54,209 nucleotides of DNA from an uncultured Pelagibacteraceae bacterium (GCA_902595115.1 CACJOS010000007.1:1-54209), one strand, 5' to 3'; shown: positions 1 to 9,683, counted from the first letter of the stretch. The notes: generated by a model from the sequence alone, not told the origin. Numbers and translations are program-made.

Positions 1-1
1 A

Positions 2-301
2 GGCATTGGACATTATTTAACACTTGGTGCTATAATTTTTCTGATTGGGATTGTAGGTATTTTTCTTAACAGAAAAAATGTTATTGTGATTTTAATGAGT
101 ATTGAACTTATACTATTGGCAGTTAATATTAACTTGGTTTCATTTTCTATATATATGAATGATATTAGTGGTCAAATATTCACATTATTTATTCTTACAG
201 TTGCAGCAGCTGAGGCTGCAATTGGATTAGCAATTATAGTTGTATATTATAGAAACTCAGGAACTATTCGAGTAGAGGAAATAGAGAAACTGAAAGGCTA
301 A
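2..301 (+). CDS. nuoK: NADH-quinone oxidoreductase subunit K (5' partial)
   Basis: Membrane subunit of respiratory complex I, part of the proton-pumping arm. The reading frame is open from base 2, so the true start lies upstream of the window. The visible 99 residues cover most of a roughly 100-residue family member. They include the family block [20 protein letters not shown] and a second hydrophobic segment with the [10 protein letters not shown] motif that holds the conserved membrane glutamate. The stop is followed one base later by the nuoL start, as expected within a nuo operon. Identification is secure; only the N-terminus is missing. Confidence 0.96.
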   Translation, partial: GIGHYLTLGAIIFLIGIVGIFLNRKNVIVILMSIELILLAVNINLVSFSIYMNDISGQIFTLFILTVAAAEAAIGLAIIVVYYRNSGTIRVEEIEKLKG

Positions 302-302
302 A

Positions 303-1367
303 ATGGAATATGCTATTTTATTTTTACCCTTAACAGCATCTATTATATCTGGATTTTTTAATAAAATTATTGGAGAAAAACTTTGTAATTATATTACATG
401 TCTTTTTACAACGTTAGGCGCAATTCTTTCGATAATCATATTTTATAATGTAATTTTTCATGGCTATGAAAATAATTTACTGATTGCAAAATGGATAAAC
501 TCAGGAAATTTAGATGTAAATTGGTCCATTAAAATAGACGCATTGTCATCAGTTATGTTAGTGGTTGTAAATTTGATATCATCTTTGGTTCATATTTATT
601 CCATAGGATATATGTCCCATGATCCCCATAAACCAAGATTTATGGCTTATCTATCATTATTTACATTTGCAATGTTAACATTAGTTACTTCTGATAATTT
701 CTTACAACTATTCTTTGGCTGGGAGGGTGTAGGCCTTTGTTCATATTTTTTAATTGGTTTTTGGTTTAAAAAAAATTCTGCAAATTCAGCAGCTATAAAG
801 GCTTTTTTAGTCAATAGAGTTGGTGATTTTGGCTTTGCTTTAGGAATATTTTTAATATTTTACCTATTTGGAACTGTAAATTACGATGAGGTTTTCCAAC
901 AGATTTATTTGTATAAAGATAATGAGTTAATTTTTTTAGGTTTAAATGTAAATAGTATAGATCTAGTTTGTATTTTACTTTTTATAGGTGCAATGGGTAA
1001 ATCTGCACAATTTTTTTTACATACTTGGCTTCCCGATGCAATGGAAGGTCCAACTCCAGTCTCTGCTTTAATTCATGCTGCTACTATGGTAACTGCTGGG
1101 GTTTTCTTGGTCGTAAGGTGTTCCCCGATATATGAATACTCTTCCTTGGCATTGTCATTAGTTACAATTATTGGCATGACAACAGCAATTTTTGCTGCAA
1201 GTGTGGCATTAGTTCAGGATGATATAAAAAAAATCATTGCATATTCAACATGCAGTCAGCTTGGTTATATGTTTTTCGCAGCAGGTGTAGGCGCTTACAA
1301 TGTTGCTATGTTTCATTTGTTTACTCATGCATTTTTTAAAGCTTTACTATTTTTAGGAGCAGGATCA
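303..1367 (+). CDS. nuoL: NADH-quinone oxidoreductase subunit L (3' truncated at a junction)
   Basis: Antiporter-like proton channel subunit of complex I. About 351-355 genuine residues are present against a usual length near 600-620. Family motifs include [16 protein letters not shown] and the block [20 protein letters not shown]. The protein is NuoL-like up to [13 protein letters not shown] near base 1367. There the frame runs into sequence that is antisense to etfA and stops at 1440-1442 after about 25 meaningless residues. The loss of the C-terminal half, including the lateral helix, would be expected to inactivate complex I, so a chimeric join is more likely than a real short gene. Confidence 0.93.
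1356..1367. other. 12-bp microhomology at a nuoL/etfA tail-to-tail junction
   Basis: The word GGAGCAGGATCA encodes Gly-Ala-Gly-Ser in the expected NuoL context (FLGAGS) on the plus strand. On the minus strand it is the end of the expected EtfA block TSFDPA. Left of it only nuoL makes sense; right of it only etfA makes sense. Two unrelated genes broken at one shared short word, in inverted orientation, is the signature of a chimeric join. This can arise in multiple-displacement amplification or assembly, and rarely from a microhomology-mediated rearrangement. The position within 1.4 kb of the window's end fits an artefact. Confidence 0.8.
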
Positions 1368-1822
1368 AATGAGGTAGGTCTAATAGTAACACATTTTTTT
1401 TTATCAGTGCTTTTAACTGTTGCAAAGGCATTACCTGCATAGATAGGTCTTAAAAAAGTATCTTCAGAAATTACTTTGATAATGTCACTTACTTGAGAAG
1501 TATCTAACAATGCAGCAATTCTAGGCATTAAATTTTTTCCAAATGTATTTGCTGAACAAACAATGTGCGAGTAATTTTCTGCGTGCTTGAGTATTGCTGG
1601 TGTATAATTTTCTGCGATATAATTTTCGTAAATATCATTATCTACATGTATTACTTTTTTAACATTAGGAACTTCTGATAATGATTTTGCAACTGGATCG
1701 GCATTTTTGCCTATTACCAATACGTGTAAATCATCGTTTATTTGAGATGCAGCAGTTATAGCATTAAGAGTAAATGGCTTTACTTCTTTATTGTTATGCT
1801 CTGCTATTAATAAAACTGACAT
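1356..1822 (-). CDS. etfA: Electron transfer flavoprotein alpha subunit (3' truncated)
   Basis: EtfA with EtfB carries electrons from flavin dehydrogenases to ETF-ubiquinone oxidoreductase. About 156 genuine residues remain of a usual 310-320. The N-terminal domain is clear, with the start [11 protein letters not shown], the block [16 protein letters not shown] and the end [11 protein letters not shown] followed by [10 protein letters not shown]. The FAD-binding C-terminal domain is missing because the sequence switches to antisense nuoL at 1356-1367; about ten junk residues follow before a stop at 1325-1327. The start overlaps the etfB stop by one base (TAATG), so the two are translationally coupled. 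Its partner dehydrogenase is the gene upstream in the same operon. Confidence 0.93.
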
Positions 1823-2571
1823 TATATTACTTTAGCCTCATTTTTTAATTTTTGAACCAACTCTTCAACACTAGAAACTTTAATTCCAGCTTTTCTTTTA
1901 GGTGGTTCTTCAACTTTAATTTGCTCGATTCTAGGTTTTATATCAATGCCTAATTCTGAAGCATCTATTTGCTCAAGTGGTTTCTTCTTTGCCTTCATTA
2001 TATTGGGTAAAGATGCGTATCTAGGCTCGTTTAGTCTTAAATCACATGTAACAATAGAAGGTATTTTAACTTCTATTGTCTCAAGACCTTCATCAACTTC
2101 TCTTGTTACCTCTAATACGTTTTCTTTTACATCGATTTTAGAAGCGAATGTTGCTTGAGGCCAATTTAAAATTGCAGCTAACATTTGACCTGTTTGATTA
2201 CAATCATCATCAATAGCCTGTTTGCCCATAAAAACTAAATCTGGTTTTTCTTTTTCAACAATTTTTTGTAAAATTTTTGCAACTGCTAATGGTTCAATAG
2301 TGCCAGACGCTTTTACTAATATTCCTCTATCGGCACCAACCGCCAATGCTTTCCTAACTGTCTCTTGGGCTTTTTCTTCTCCAACCGTTACTGCAACTAT
2401 TTCCTTCGCTTTACCAGACTCTTTTATTTTTACTGCCTCTTCAACAGCATTATCATCTGGTGGATTTGTTGACATTTTGACATTATCTGTAACAACGCCA
2501 GATCCATCTTCTTTAACTCTGATTTGAACGTTGTAATCAATAACTCTTTTAACTGCTACTAGTATTTTCAT
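1822..2571 (-). CDS. etfB: Electron transfer flavoprotein beta subunit
   Basis: AMP-binding beta subunit of ETF, 249 residues, the normal family length. Visible motifs are the start [14 protein letters not shown], the block VDGxEP-like segment [20 protein letters not shown] with [13 protein letters not shown] after it, and the signature region [13 protein letters not shown] near residues 38-50. It lies between the dimethylglycine-dehydrogenase-like gene and etfA, overlapping each by a single base (TAATG at both joints). This linkage implies the operon supplies a dedicated electron acceptor for the demethylating flavoprotein. Function is secure from family; the pairing is inference from the operon. 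Confidence 0.95.
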   Translation of the reverse strand: MKILVAVKRVIDYNVQIRVKEDGSGVVTDNVKMSTNPPDDNAVEEAVKIKESGKAKEIVAVTVGEEKAQETVRKALAVGADRGILVKASGTIEPLAVAKILQKIVEKEKPDLVFMGKQAIDDDCNQTGQMLAAILNWPQATFASKIDVKENVLEVTREVDEGLETIEVKIPSIVTCDLRLNEPRYASLPNIMKAKKKPLEQIDASELGIDIKPRIEQIKVEEPPKRKAGIKVSSVEELVQKLKNEAKVI

Positions 2572-5003
2572 TAGGCTCTTAGTAATTTATTTTCTGAATC
2601 GTAGGGACTATCTTCTAAAATTGTTGCTTCATGCATTTTGCCGAGTATATCAATTTTAAGTTTTTGTCCAACATTTGCCAAATTAGGTTTTACCATACCA
2701 AGTGCAATTGATTTTCCTAATCTAAAACCATAATCTCCACCTGTGGCTCTTCCAACAACAGATCCGTTTTCATAAATCGGATTATTTCCTAATACATCGG
2801 CATCGGTGACGTTATGTACTTCCAAGGTTACCAACTTATTATTAAATCCTTTTTCTCTCCATTTATTCAGTGCATCTAATCCAATGAAGCTTCCTTTATT
2901 TGGATGAATGAATCTATCTAATCCACTTTCATACGGAGCATACTCAATTGACAATTCTGTACCTACAAGTTTGTAAGATTTTTCAACTCTTAAACTGTTC
3001 ATCGCTCTTATTCCAAAAGGTTTTAAACCTAAATCTTTTCCTGCCTCCATTAACTTGTCAAATATATGGTTTTGATATTCAATTGGGTGATGGAGTTCCC
3101 AGCCTAGCTCACCAACAAAATTTACTCTCATAGCATTTACAGGTGCATAACCAACATCTACATTTTTCGCACTCAACCACTTAAAATTCTCATTAGAAAA
3201 ATCATCTTTAGAAACTCTTTGCATTAGCTCTCTTGATTTTGGACCTGCAACTACTAACACTCCTGTATTATTAGTTAAATTTTCAAATATCACACTTCCA
3301 TCTTTAGGCATCCATTTATGGATCCAGTCATGATCAAGTCTTTGATAAGCCCCAGCAGAAACTAAATAGAAGCTATCTTCGGCTTCTCTTAAGATTGTAA
3401 ATTCTGAATGCACGCCGCCTTTTGTGTTTAAAGCATGACATAAATTTACTCTACCTACTTTTTTTGGAAGTTTATTTGCAACTAAATTATCTAAAAATTC
3501 TTCTGCTTTTGGACCTTTTATTCTACATTTTGCAAATGCTGTCATGTCTAAAAGTCCGACATTTTCTCTAACGTTCTTACATTCTTTTTCAACTGCTTTA
3601 AACCATTTTGATCTTCTAAAGGACCAGTCGTCTTTTTGTTCCATACCATCAGTTGCAAAAAAATTAGGTCTTTCCCACCCAAATTTTTGACCAAATACAG
3701 CTCCTAATTTTTTCATTCTGTCATAACACGGTGCTGTTCTTAATGGTCTTGCTGCTTCTCTTTCTTCATCAGGGTAATGAATTATGAATACATTTCTATA
3801 AGCTTCTTCATTCTTTTCTTTTAAATAGGACTTAGAGCAATAATCTCCATATCTTCTAGGTTCAACACCAAGCATATCAATTGTAGGTTCGCCATCTACA
3901 ATCCATTCTGCTAATTGCCAACCAGCTCCCCCAGCCGCAGTTATTCCAAAACTATGACCTTCGTTAATCCAAAAGTTTTTAAGTCCCCATGCAGGTCCAA
4001 CAATTGGATTCCCATCTGGAGTATAACAAATTGCTCCATTATAAACTTTCTTCACTCCTACCTCTCCAAAAGCAGGAACTCTATGAATTGCACCTTCAAT
4101 ATGTGGAGCTAATCTGTCTAAATCTTCTTGAAATAATTCGTATTCAGAATCTTTTGATGGTCCATCAACATAACAACATGGAGCACCATCTTCATAAGGT
4201 CCAAGTATAAGACCACCAGCTTCCTCCCTCATGTACCATCTGCTATCACTATCTCTTAATACTCCCATTTCAGGTAAACCTTCTTTTTTTCTTTTTTGAA
4301 TTTCAGGATGAGGCTCTGTAACAATATATTGATGTTCAACTGGTATGACTGGTATTTCTAATCCAACCATTTTTCCTGTTTGTCTTGCAAAATTTCCTGA
4401 GCATGACATAACATGTTCACATTCAATACTCCCTTTATCAGTTTCAACGACCCAGCCATTTTTTGTTTGTTTAATTCCAACTACGTTTGTATTTCTGTAA
4501 ATCTCTGCTCCTCTATTTCTTGCTCCAGTAGCTAAAGCTTGAGTAAGATCAGCAGGTTGAATGTATCCATCTTCTGGGTGTTGAATTGCTCCAACCAAAT
4601 CACTTGTATTACATAAAGGCCAAATTTCTTTTACTTGATCTGGTGTTAAAAATTTTACATCTACGCCTATTGTTTGTGCAACACCAGCATACTGATGGTA
4701 TTCATCCATTCTATCTTTTGTACTTGCAAGTCTAATATTTGAAACAACACTAAAGCCAACATTTTTACCTGTCTCTTCTTCAAGAGTTTTATAAAGATCA
4801 ACAGCGTATTTGTGTAATTGGCCAACCGAGTAACTCATATTAAAGAGTGGCAGTAAACCTGCGGCATGCCATGTTGAACCAGAGGTAAGCTCTTTTCTTT
4901 CAACTAATACAACGTCAGACCAGCCTTTTTTTGCCAAATGATATAAAGCACTTACACCAACTACTCCACCTCCGACAATAATTACTTTAGCTTTTGATTT
5001 CAT
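2571..5003 (-). CDS. Dimethylglycine/sarcosine dehydrogenase-like flavoprotein with GcvT domain
   Basis: An 810-residue enzyme expected to demethylate an N-methylated amino acid (dimethylglycine or sarcosine), passing electrons to ETF and the one-carbon unit to tetrahydrofolate. The N-terminal FAD site is [18 protein letters not shown] at residues 9-27. The [11 protein letters not shown] block follows, with His46 at the position that binds FAD covalently in the family. A central FAO_M-like region comes next. From about residue 480 there is a GcvT aminomethyltransferase domain ([48 protein letters not shown]). It heads the etfB-etfA operon. A 801-residue paralogue lies at 40815-43220. Dimethylglycine versus sarcosine cannot be settled from sequence alone. 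Confidence 0.85.
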   Translation of the reverse strand: MKSKAKVIIVGGGVVGVSALYHLAKKGWSDVVLVERKELTSGSTWHAAGLLPLFNMSYSVGQLHKYAVDLYKTLEEETGKNVGFSVVSNIRLASTKDRMDEYHQYAGVAQTIGVDVKFLTPDQVKEIWPLCNTSDLVGAIQHPEDGYIQPADLTQALATGARNRGAEIYRNTNVVGIKQTKNGWVVETDKGSIECEHVMSCSGNFARQTGKMVGLEIPVIPVEHQYIVTEPHPEIQKRKKEGLPEMGVLRDSDSRWYMREEAGGLILGPYEDGAPCCYVDGPSKDSEYELFQEDLDRLAPHIEGAIHRVPAFGEVGVKKVYNGAICYTPDGNPIVGPAWGLKNFWINEGHSFGITAAGGAGWQLAEWIVDGEPTIDMLGVEPRRYGDYCSKSYLKEKNEEAYRNVFIIHYPDEEREAARPLRTAPCYDRMKKLGAVFGQKFGWERPNFFATDGMEQKDDWSFRRSKWFKAVEKECKNVRENVGLLDMTAFAKCRIKGPKAEEFLDNLVANKLPKKVGRVNLCHALNTKGGVHSEFTILREAEDSFYLVSAGAYQRLDHDWIHKWMPKDGSVIFENLTNNTGVLVVAGPKSRELMQRVSKDDFSNENFKWLSAKNVDVGYAPVNAMRVNFVGELGWELHHPIEYQNHIFDKLMEAGKDLGLKPFGIRAMNSLRVEKSYKLVGTELSIEYAPYESGLDRFIHPNKGSFIGLDALNKWREKGFNNKLVTLEVHNVTDADVLGNNPIYENGSVVGRATGGDYGFRLGKSIALGMVKPNLANVGQKLKIDILGKMHEATILEDSPYDSENKLLRA

Positions 5004-5047
5004 AAAACCGATTACTACTAGATTTTTGGTTTGAACGAAACAAAATT

Positions 5048-5254
5048 TTAGTAGTCATCATCCTCATCTCTCCATCCTTTTATATACATCAAATATGCGG
5101 CCACAGTTACACTTATACATCCTACTATCATGCCTAAGTTGAGGCCAAATTGCTTACCAAAGAAATACCAACCAAGTTGAGTAGAACCTATTGTTGGCAC
5201 ACATAAAATTAACATTAAAATTGGAATTCTTTCATAAAAAGGTTTTTTCTTCAT
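5048..5254 (-). CDS. Small two-helix membrane protein, unknown function
   Basis: A 68-residue protein with a basic N-terminus (MKKKPF), two hydrophobic stretches at about residues 9-30 and 38-58, and an acidic tail (RDEDDDY). I do not recognise a family. Its start abuts the stop of the gene upstream on the same strand, and the flavoprotein gene follows 44 bases downstream. It could therefore be part of the etf operon. Tight packing and the coherent membrane-protein layout support it being real; the role is unknown. Confidence 0.7.
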   Translation of the reverse strand: MKKKPFYERIPILMLILCVPTIGSTQLGWYFFGKQFGLNLGMIVGCISVTVAAYLMYIKGWRDEDDDY

Positions 5255-5728
5255 TTAAATTGACGATCCTAGTGGCATTGGTTGTGAGACACCACTTGTT
5301 AACCAACAGTTTTTAAGTGGACCAGATTTATCATATTTTTTAACTACCCATTCAAATTGATAATATTTTTTCTTATCATCCAAAACTGTAACTCTATAGG
5401 TTGCGCTGTTTTCTGAAGCAGAGACAATATCTATTTTATTTTCGAGATGATTTATTAACATTTGATACATATCACTTTTTAGCATTGACTTAAATTTCTC
5501 AAGTGGACCTGTATATTTTTTATTATTTGGGTGTGCAAACTCCCATGTTTGCTCAATACCAAAATCTTCGTACGGCTCATTATTATTTTTTAACCCATTT
5601 AATTGTATCTCTACGACTTCTAACGGTTTAATTGAGTTTTTTGGTTTGATCAACTCAGCATTGCAAATAGACTGAAAACAAAAACTTAAAAAAATTAATA
5701 TTACAAGTTTATTTTTATATAAATACAT
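5255..5728 (-). CDS. Exported DUF4864-like protein
   Basis: A secreted or lipidless periplasmic protein of about 157 residues. The best start is the ATG at 5726-5728, giving a signal peptide (MYLYKNKLVILIFLSF, then a cleavage region ending near CNA). A longer frame reaches 5785, but it would begin exactly against the divergent gene's start and add a non-signal leader. The mature part has EVVEIQLNGLKNNN, TWEFAHPNNKKYTGPLEKF and CWLTSGVS, which resemble DUF4864 as I remember it. Function is unknown. It may be the first gene of the operon leading to etfA. Confidence 0.7.
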   Translation of the reverse strand: MYLYKNKLVILIFLSFCFQSICNAELIKPKNSIKPLEVVEIQLNGLKNNNEPYEDFGIEQTWEFAHPNNKKYTGPLEKFKSMLKSDMYQMLINHLENKIDIVSASENSATYRVTVLDDKKKYYQFEWVVKKYDKSGPLKNCWLTSGVSQPMPLGSSI

Positions 5729-5785
5729 TCTCACGTAAACAATATAACATGTGAAAAATAAATTAACTTTACAATAAGGACGCAA

Positions 5786-6727
5786 ATGAAAATTGGTTTT
5801 ATAGGCCTAGGAAACGTTGGTGGGAAACTTGCAGGCAGTCTACTGAGAAACAACTTCAAATTGACTGTTTATGATCTTGACCCAAAAACAATGGACAATT
5901 TAAGTTCAAAAGGAGCAAGTATTTCAAAAAATCCAAAAGAACTTACTCAAGACTCTGATCTAATTATTACATGCTTACCCTCGCCTAAAATATGTAGAGA
6001 AGTAATGGAGTCTAAAGACGGCGTAATTAATGGATTGTCAAAGAATAAGATATGGCTCGAAATGAGTACAACGGATGAAAACGAGGTAAAAAGAATTGGA
6101 AAGTTAGTTAAACAAAAAAAAGCATTTGCTCTTGATGGACCTGTAAGTGGTGGGTGCCATAGAGCTGATACAGGAAATATAGCAATATTCGTAGGCGGAG
6201 AAAGATCTGCATTTGAAAAAATTTTTTCTGCTCTTTCGGCGATGGGTGAAAAAATTCTTCATACTGGAGAATTGGGCTCTGCTTCTGTTTTGAAAGTTAT
6301 AACAAATTACTTAGCATCAGTTCATTTAGTTGCGTTAGGCGAAGCTTGGACTGTTGCAAAAAAATCTAATTTGGATTTAGAAAAAACTTTTAAGGGAATT
6401 GCTATTTCCTCTGGAAATTCATTTGTGCACGAAACAGAAAGCCAAGTAATATTAAATGGTTCTTATAATATAAATTTTACAATGGATTTAGTTTTAAAAG
6501 ATACTTCCTTATTTGATAATTTAGCAAAAAAACTTAATTCATCTTTAGAGCTATCACCAATGATTGTAAATATTTTTCAGGAAGGTTTGAAAAGCTATGG
6601 TCCTCGTGCCTGGTCTTCAATGATAGTTAAAAGAATGGAGGATAAAAATAAAATAGAATTTAGAGCAAAAGGTTTTCCAACTGAGATTATAGATAAAGAG
6701 CCTGAAAAGAAAGGTTATGAGATTTAA
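5786..6727 (+). CDS. NAD-dependent beta-hydroxyacid dehydrogenase (3-hydroxyisobutyrate/tartronate-semialdehyde reductase family)
   Basis: A 313-residue soluble oxidoreductase. The N-terminus has the dinucleotide-binding motif GFIGLGNVGGKLAGSLL. The substrate block DGPVSGGCHRADTGN is at about residues 114-128, and the catalytic lysine region follows with LKVITNYLASVHLVALGEA (family GxxxKxxNN; here TNYLA). The exact substrate is not decidable: 3-hydroxyisobutyrate, 2-hydroxy-3-oxopropionate and related acids are all possible. A ribosome site AAGGA sits before the ATG. The last 11 bases overlap the GDPD gene, so the two are probably coexpressed. Confidence 0.88.
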   Translation: MKIGFIGLGNVGGKLAGSLLRNNFKLTVYDLDPKTMDNLSSKGASISKNPKELTQDSDLIITCLPSPKICREVMESKDGVINGLSKNKIWLEMSTTDENEVKRIGKLVKQKKAFALDGPVSGGCHRADTGNIAIFVGGERSAFEKIFSALSAMGEKILHTGELGSASVLKVITNYLASVHLVALGEAWTVAKKSNLDLEKTFKGIAISSGNSFVHETESQVILNGSYNINFTMDLVLKDTSLFDNLAKKLNSSLELSPMIVNIFQEGLKSYGPRAWSSMIVKRMEDKNKIEFRAKGFPTEIIDKEPEKKGYEI

Positions 6728-7370
6728 CAGACAAGTTCATAATATTATTCATAGAGGGCTCGCAAATAAAACTTTCAAAGAAAATTCAATTAAAGCCTTC
6801 AAGTTTTGCTTTAAAAAAAATTATGGAATTGAAACTGATTTACATACAACTTTAGATAATAAAATTGTTTGTTATCATGATTTTAGCCTAAAACGATTTA
6901 AGAGTAAAAAGTTAATAAAAAATTTAAAATATAAAGACATAAATAAAATAGCATCAAAATATAAAATGCATATTCCAACTTTGAATGAGGTAATCAAAAT
7001 TTCGAAAAAAAATTACTTAATGCTAGAAATTAAATCAAAATTTACAAAAAAAAATTTTTTAAGTCTTATTCCCATTATAAAGAGATTAAAACATTATAGC
7101 ATAACTTCTTTTAATGAAAAAAATATTTCAAATTTAAATAAAATTAAAAAAAATTTAAATTTAGGGCTAGTTTTTTCTTCGACCACTTCAATAAAGTTAA
7201 TTTTACAAAAAAGTAAATTAAAGTACCTTAGATTATTAGTTTTAGAAAAAAAATTTCTTACAAATAAAAAACTTATAAAAATAAAAAAACCTATTTATTT
7301 TTACACACTAAAAGATAAAAAAGTTAGAACAAAATTTTTAGGAAAAAATCTTATTATTGAAAATTTATAA
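6717..7370 (+). CDS. Glycerophosphodiester phosphodiesterase
   Basis: A 217-residue GDPD-fold enzyme expected to split glycerophosphodiesters into glycerol-3-phosphate and an alcohol, such as choline or ethanolamine. The catalytic pattern is present: HRGLANKTFKENS near residue 12, then GIETDLHTT and CYHDFSLKRF. It is shorter and more lysine-rich than most homologues and has no signal peptide, so it is likely cytoplasmic. It overlaps the preceding dehydrogenase by 11 bases and ends one base before the convergent dioxygenase. A link to the window's betaine theme through choline release is possible but only inferred. Confidence 0.85.
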   Translation: MRFNRQVHNIIHRGLANKTFKENSIKAFKFCFKKNYGIETDLHTTLDNKIVCYHDFSLKRFKSKKLIKNLKYKDINKIASKYKMHIPTLNEVIKISKKNYLMLEIKSKFTKKNFLSLIPIIKRLKHYSITSFNEKNISNLNKIKKNLNLGLVFSSTTSIKLILQKSKLKYLRLLVLEKKFLTNKKLIKIKKPIYFYTLKDKKVRTKFLGKNLIIENL

Positions 7371-8495
7371 TTATTGTGAAAGATAGCTAAGTCTTCCTAT
7401 TATTTCATCACGATCCATATAGTAACCTTGTAGGTGTCTATGTCCTGAGTTAGGATCGAATGCTGTTCTGCCGTGCAAAACTCTTCTGTTATTGAAAGAG
7501 TATATATCACCTGGATTTAGTCTGAACTTAATAACAAATCTATCATCATGTAACAGATTACCAAATCTATGATGCGCGAAATAAACTTGGTCCATTACAT
7601 CTGGATGACAATCTAATGCATCCATGGTTGCAACACTAAATCTAATATCATTATAATCACCATCTTTAGTTAAACTTATTGCGGGTGCATAAAAACTTCT
7701 GTGAGCTTGCTGGGTATAATCTTTATCTCTAAATTTTAACGGTACATTTACCAAAGTATCAAAAATATCCTTTTCATTATTTTTTAAGTAATCTGCAACA
7801 GCAAAACCATCAACTGCTGAAGAATCTCCTCCATTAGCAGAATTTATAAGACAATGTAAAAACTGGTAGCCTGGTGGATTTTCAAACCAAGGTAAATCCA
7901 TATGATTTTTCAATGCGTGGGCTGTGTAAGCTGAGTTATTTGGTTTAGGTATATTTATAACTTCAAAAGGTGTTTTAAAAAAAGTTTCTCTTGTGTGACT
8001 AATTCTATTTAAAACTTCAAAAGCTGACTTTTCTTTTGTTGGTGCGTTATTTACTAAAGCTATTCCTTTATAGTGAAGTAGTTTTAACCACTTTATTAAA
8101 CCTTCCTCTGAAGACATGATTTCATCGCAATCAATACTTATAGACTTAATGTTTTTTTCAATCGATTTATCCCAAAGTTGGTATGGAGAAATGTATTTTT
8201 GTTTATTTTTGATTGTGTAACAGTTTTTTCTTAACCAATTAATATCGTAAAAACTTGTATGATTTCCCTCGCTCCAAACTATTTCTAGTTTACCCTCATC
8301 ATTTACTTTATATTCTGTTGGATTTAAATTTTTAGAAACGTTTAATATATCAAACATTCTATGCCTAGAATCTTTGTCGTGAGCCGTTGGACAATTATCT
8401 CTTAACCATAAATAATTAAATTTACTTTCTTCTCCATCGCTCCAAAGAATTCTTAGGTAAGTTCCATTTTTTTCAAGTTTTGAAATACTAAACAT
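7371..8495 (-). CDS. Gamma-butyrobetaine/trimethyllysine dioxygenase-like 2OG-Fe(II) enzyme
   Basis: A 374-residue enzyme of the BBOX/TMLH class. These hydroxylate gamma-butyrobetaine to carnitine (or trimethyllysine) using 2-oxoglutarate, O2 and Fe(II). The N-terminal accessory domain begins with WLRDNCPTAHD. The catalytic domain has His198 and Asp200 (KNHMDLPW), the family block PPGYQFLHCL, distal His341 (VLHGRTAFDP) and Arg353 (GHRHLQGYYMDRD). The N-terminal zinc cysteines of the classical enzyme are mostly lost; only one Cys remains in CPTAHDKD. It is divergent from an orphan betaine-type ABC ATPase, which fits a role on an imported quaternary amine. Confidence 0.8.
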   Translation of the reverse strand: MFSISKLEKNGTYLRILWSDGEESKFNYLWLRDNCPTAHDKDSRHRMFDILNVSKNLNPTEYKVNDEGKLEIVWSEGNHTSFYDINWLRKNCYTIKNKQKYISPYQLWDKSIEKNIKSISIDCDEIMSSEEGLIKWLKLLHYKGIALVNNAPTKEKSAFEVLNRISHTRETFFKTPFEVINIPKPNNSAYTAHALKNHMDLPWFENPPGYQFLHCLINSANGGDSSAVDGFAVADYLKNNEKDIFDTLVNVPLKFRDKDYTQQAHRSFYAPAISLTKDGDYNDIRFSVATMDALDCHPDVMDQVYFAHHRFGNLLHDDRFVIKFRLNPGDIYSFNNRRVLHGRTAFDPNSGHRHLQGYYMDRDEIIGRLSYLSQ

Positions 8496-8630
8496 GGGTA
8501 AAATTTATTATACTTATTTACATTTTCAATGCAATTTATAGTTGATAAATTATTGTTTTTTTTAATAATATCAAAAATAAAATTTGTTACTTTGCAACAA
8601 ACTTGGACAACTGTTAAAACTTTATAAAAA

Positions 8631-9683
8631 ATGAGTAAAATTGAAATTAATAACGTTTATAAAATATTTGGTCCCTCGCCAAAGAAGATTCTACCGATGG
8701 TGCAAGAAGGTGCTACTAAAGAAGAAGTTTTAGAAAAAACAGGACATACAGTAGGTTTAGATAATGTGTCACTTAAGATTGATGAAGGTGAAACATTTGT
8801 ATGTATGGGCTTATCTGGTTCAGGTAAATCTACTTTAATTAGACATATTAATCGTTTAATCGACCCAACATCAGGTGTGGTTTCTGTAGAAGGTACTGAT
8901 GTGATGAGTTTAGACAAAAATAAATTAATAGATTTTAGAAGACATAAAATGAGCATGGTTTTTCAAAGATTTGGGCTATTTCCACATAAAACTGTTTTAG
9001 AAAATGTGGGTTACGGACTTGAGGTTCAGGGTAAAAAACCTGAGGATAAAAATAAAGTTGCTATGGAAAAAATAGAAGCTGTTGGTTTAAGTGGCTTTGA
9101 AAATCAATACCCAAACCAACTATCTGGAGGTATGCAACAAAGAGTTGGTTTAGCAAGAGCGCTTGCTACTGACACTGACATATTATTAATGGATGAAGCT
9201 TTTTCAGCACTTGACCCTTTAATAAGAAGTGACATGCAAAAACAGTTGCTTGATTTACAAGGCGAATTAAAAAAAACGATAGTTTTTATTACACATGATT
9301 TAGATGAATCTTTAAAATTAGGTGATCATATTGGAATTTTAAATGGAGGAAGATTAGTTCAAGTCGGAACCCCAATAGAAATAATAATGAAACCTGCAGA
9401 TGATTATGTTTCAGCATTTGTTAAAGATGTAAATAGAGCAAAAGTTATAAAGGCCAAAATAATAATGAAATCAGTAAATGAGGTTGATAATATTGACAAA
9501 TCAAATCTTGTTAAAATAAATGAAGATCAATTTATAGAGGAATTCCTACCACAAGTGGTTTGTTCAAATGCAAATTGTGAGGTTGTAGATAAAAGTGGAA
9601 ATACCAAAGGTTATTTAACCCAAAAAGAGTTATCTAAAGCACTTGCCAAAGAGCATTTAAAAGAAGCAGTTAAAACTAATTAA
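8631..9683 (+). CDS. proV: ProV-type ATPase of a betaine/osmolyte ABC importer (orphan)
   Basis: A 350-residue ATP-binding subunit of the OpuA/ProU class. It opens with the family leader INNVYKIFG and then has Walker A GLSGSGKST, Q-loop MVFQRFGLFPH, signature LSGGMQQRVGLARAL and Walker B ILLMDEAFSALDP. A C-terminal CBS-like regulatory tail follows. No permease or binding protein lies beside it. The importer at 44536-46489 lacks an ATPase, so the two may work together. It starts 136 bases from the divergent dioxygenase gene and ends one base before the convergent pseudoazurin gene. Confidence 0.9.
   Translation: MSKIEINNVYKIFGPSPKKILPMVQEGATKEEVLEKTGHTVGLDNVSLKIDEGETFVCMGLSGSGKSTLIRHINRLIDPTSGVVSVEGTDVMSLDKNKLIDFRRHKMSMVFQRFGLFPHKTVLENVGYGLEVQGKKPEDKNKVAMEKIEAVGLSGFENQYPNQLSGGMQQRVGLARALATDTDILLMDEAFSALDPLIRSDMQKQLLDLQGELKKTIVFITHDLDESLKLGDHIGILNGGRLVQVGTPIEIIMKPADDYVSAFVKDVNRAKVIKAKIIMKSVNEVDNIDKSNLVKINEDQFIEEFLPQVVCSNANCEVVDKSGNTKGYLTQKELSKALAKEHLKEAVKTN

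Noticed and set aside
303-1442. A complete 379-residue NuoL ending at 1442
   Set aside because: The last 25 residues are antisense to etfA and unlike any NuoL; the family half is simply missing.
5255-5785. A 176-residue start for the DUF4864-like gene at 5785
   Set aside because: The extra 19 residues abut the divergent gene start and precede an otherwise good signal peptide beginning at 5728.
8584-8602. TTTGTT...AACAAA inverted repeat before the orphan ATPase as an operator
   Set aside because: A 6+6 repeat of A/T-rich words is expected by chance in this composition and no promoter elements fit around it clearly.
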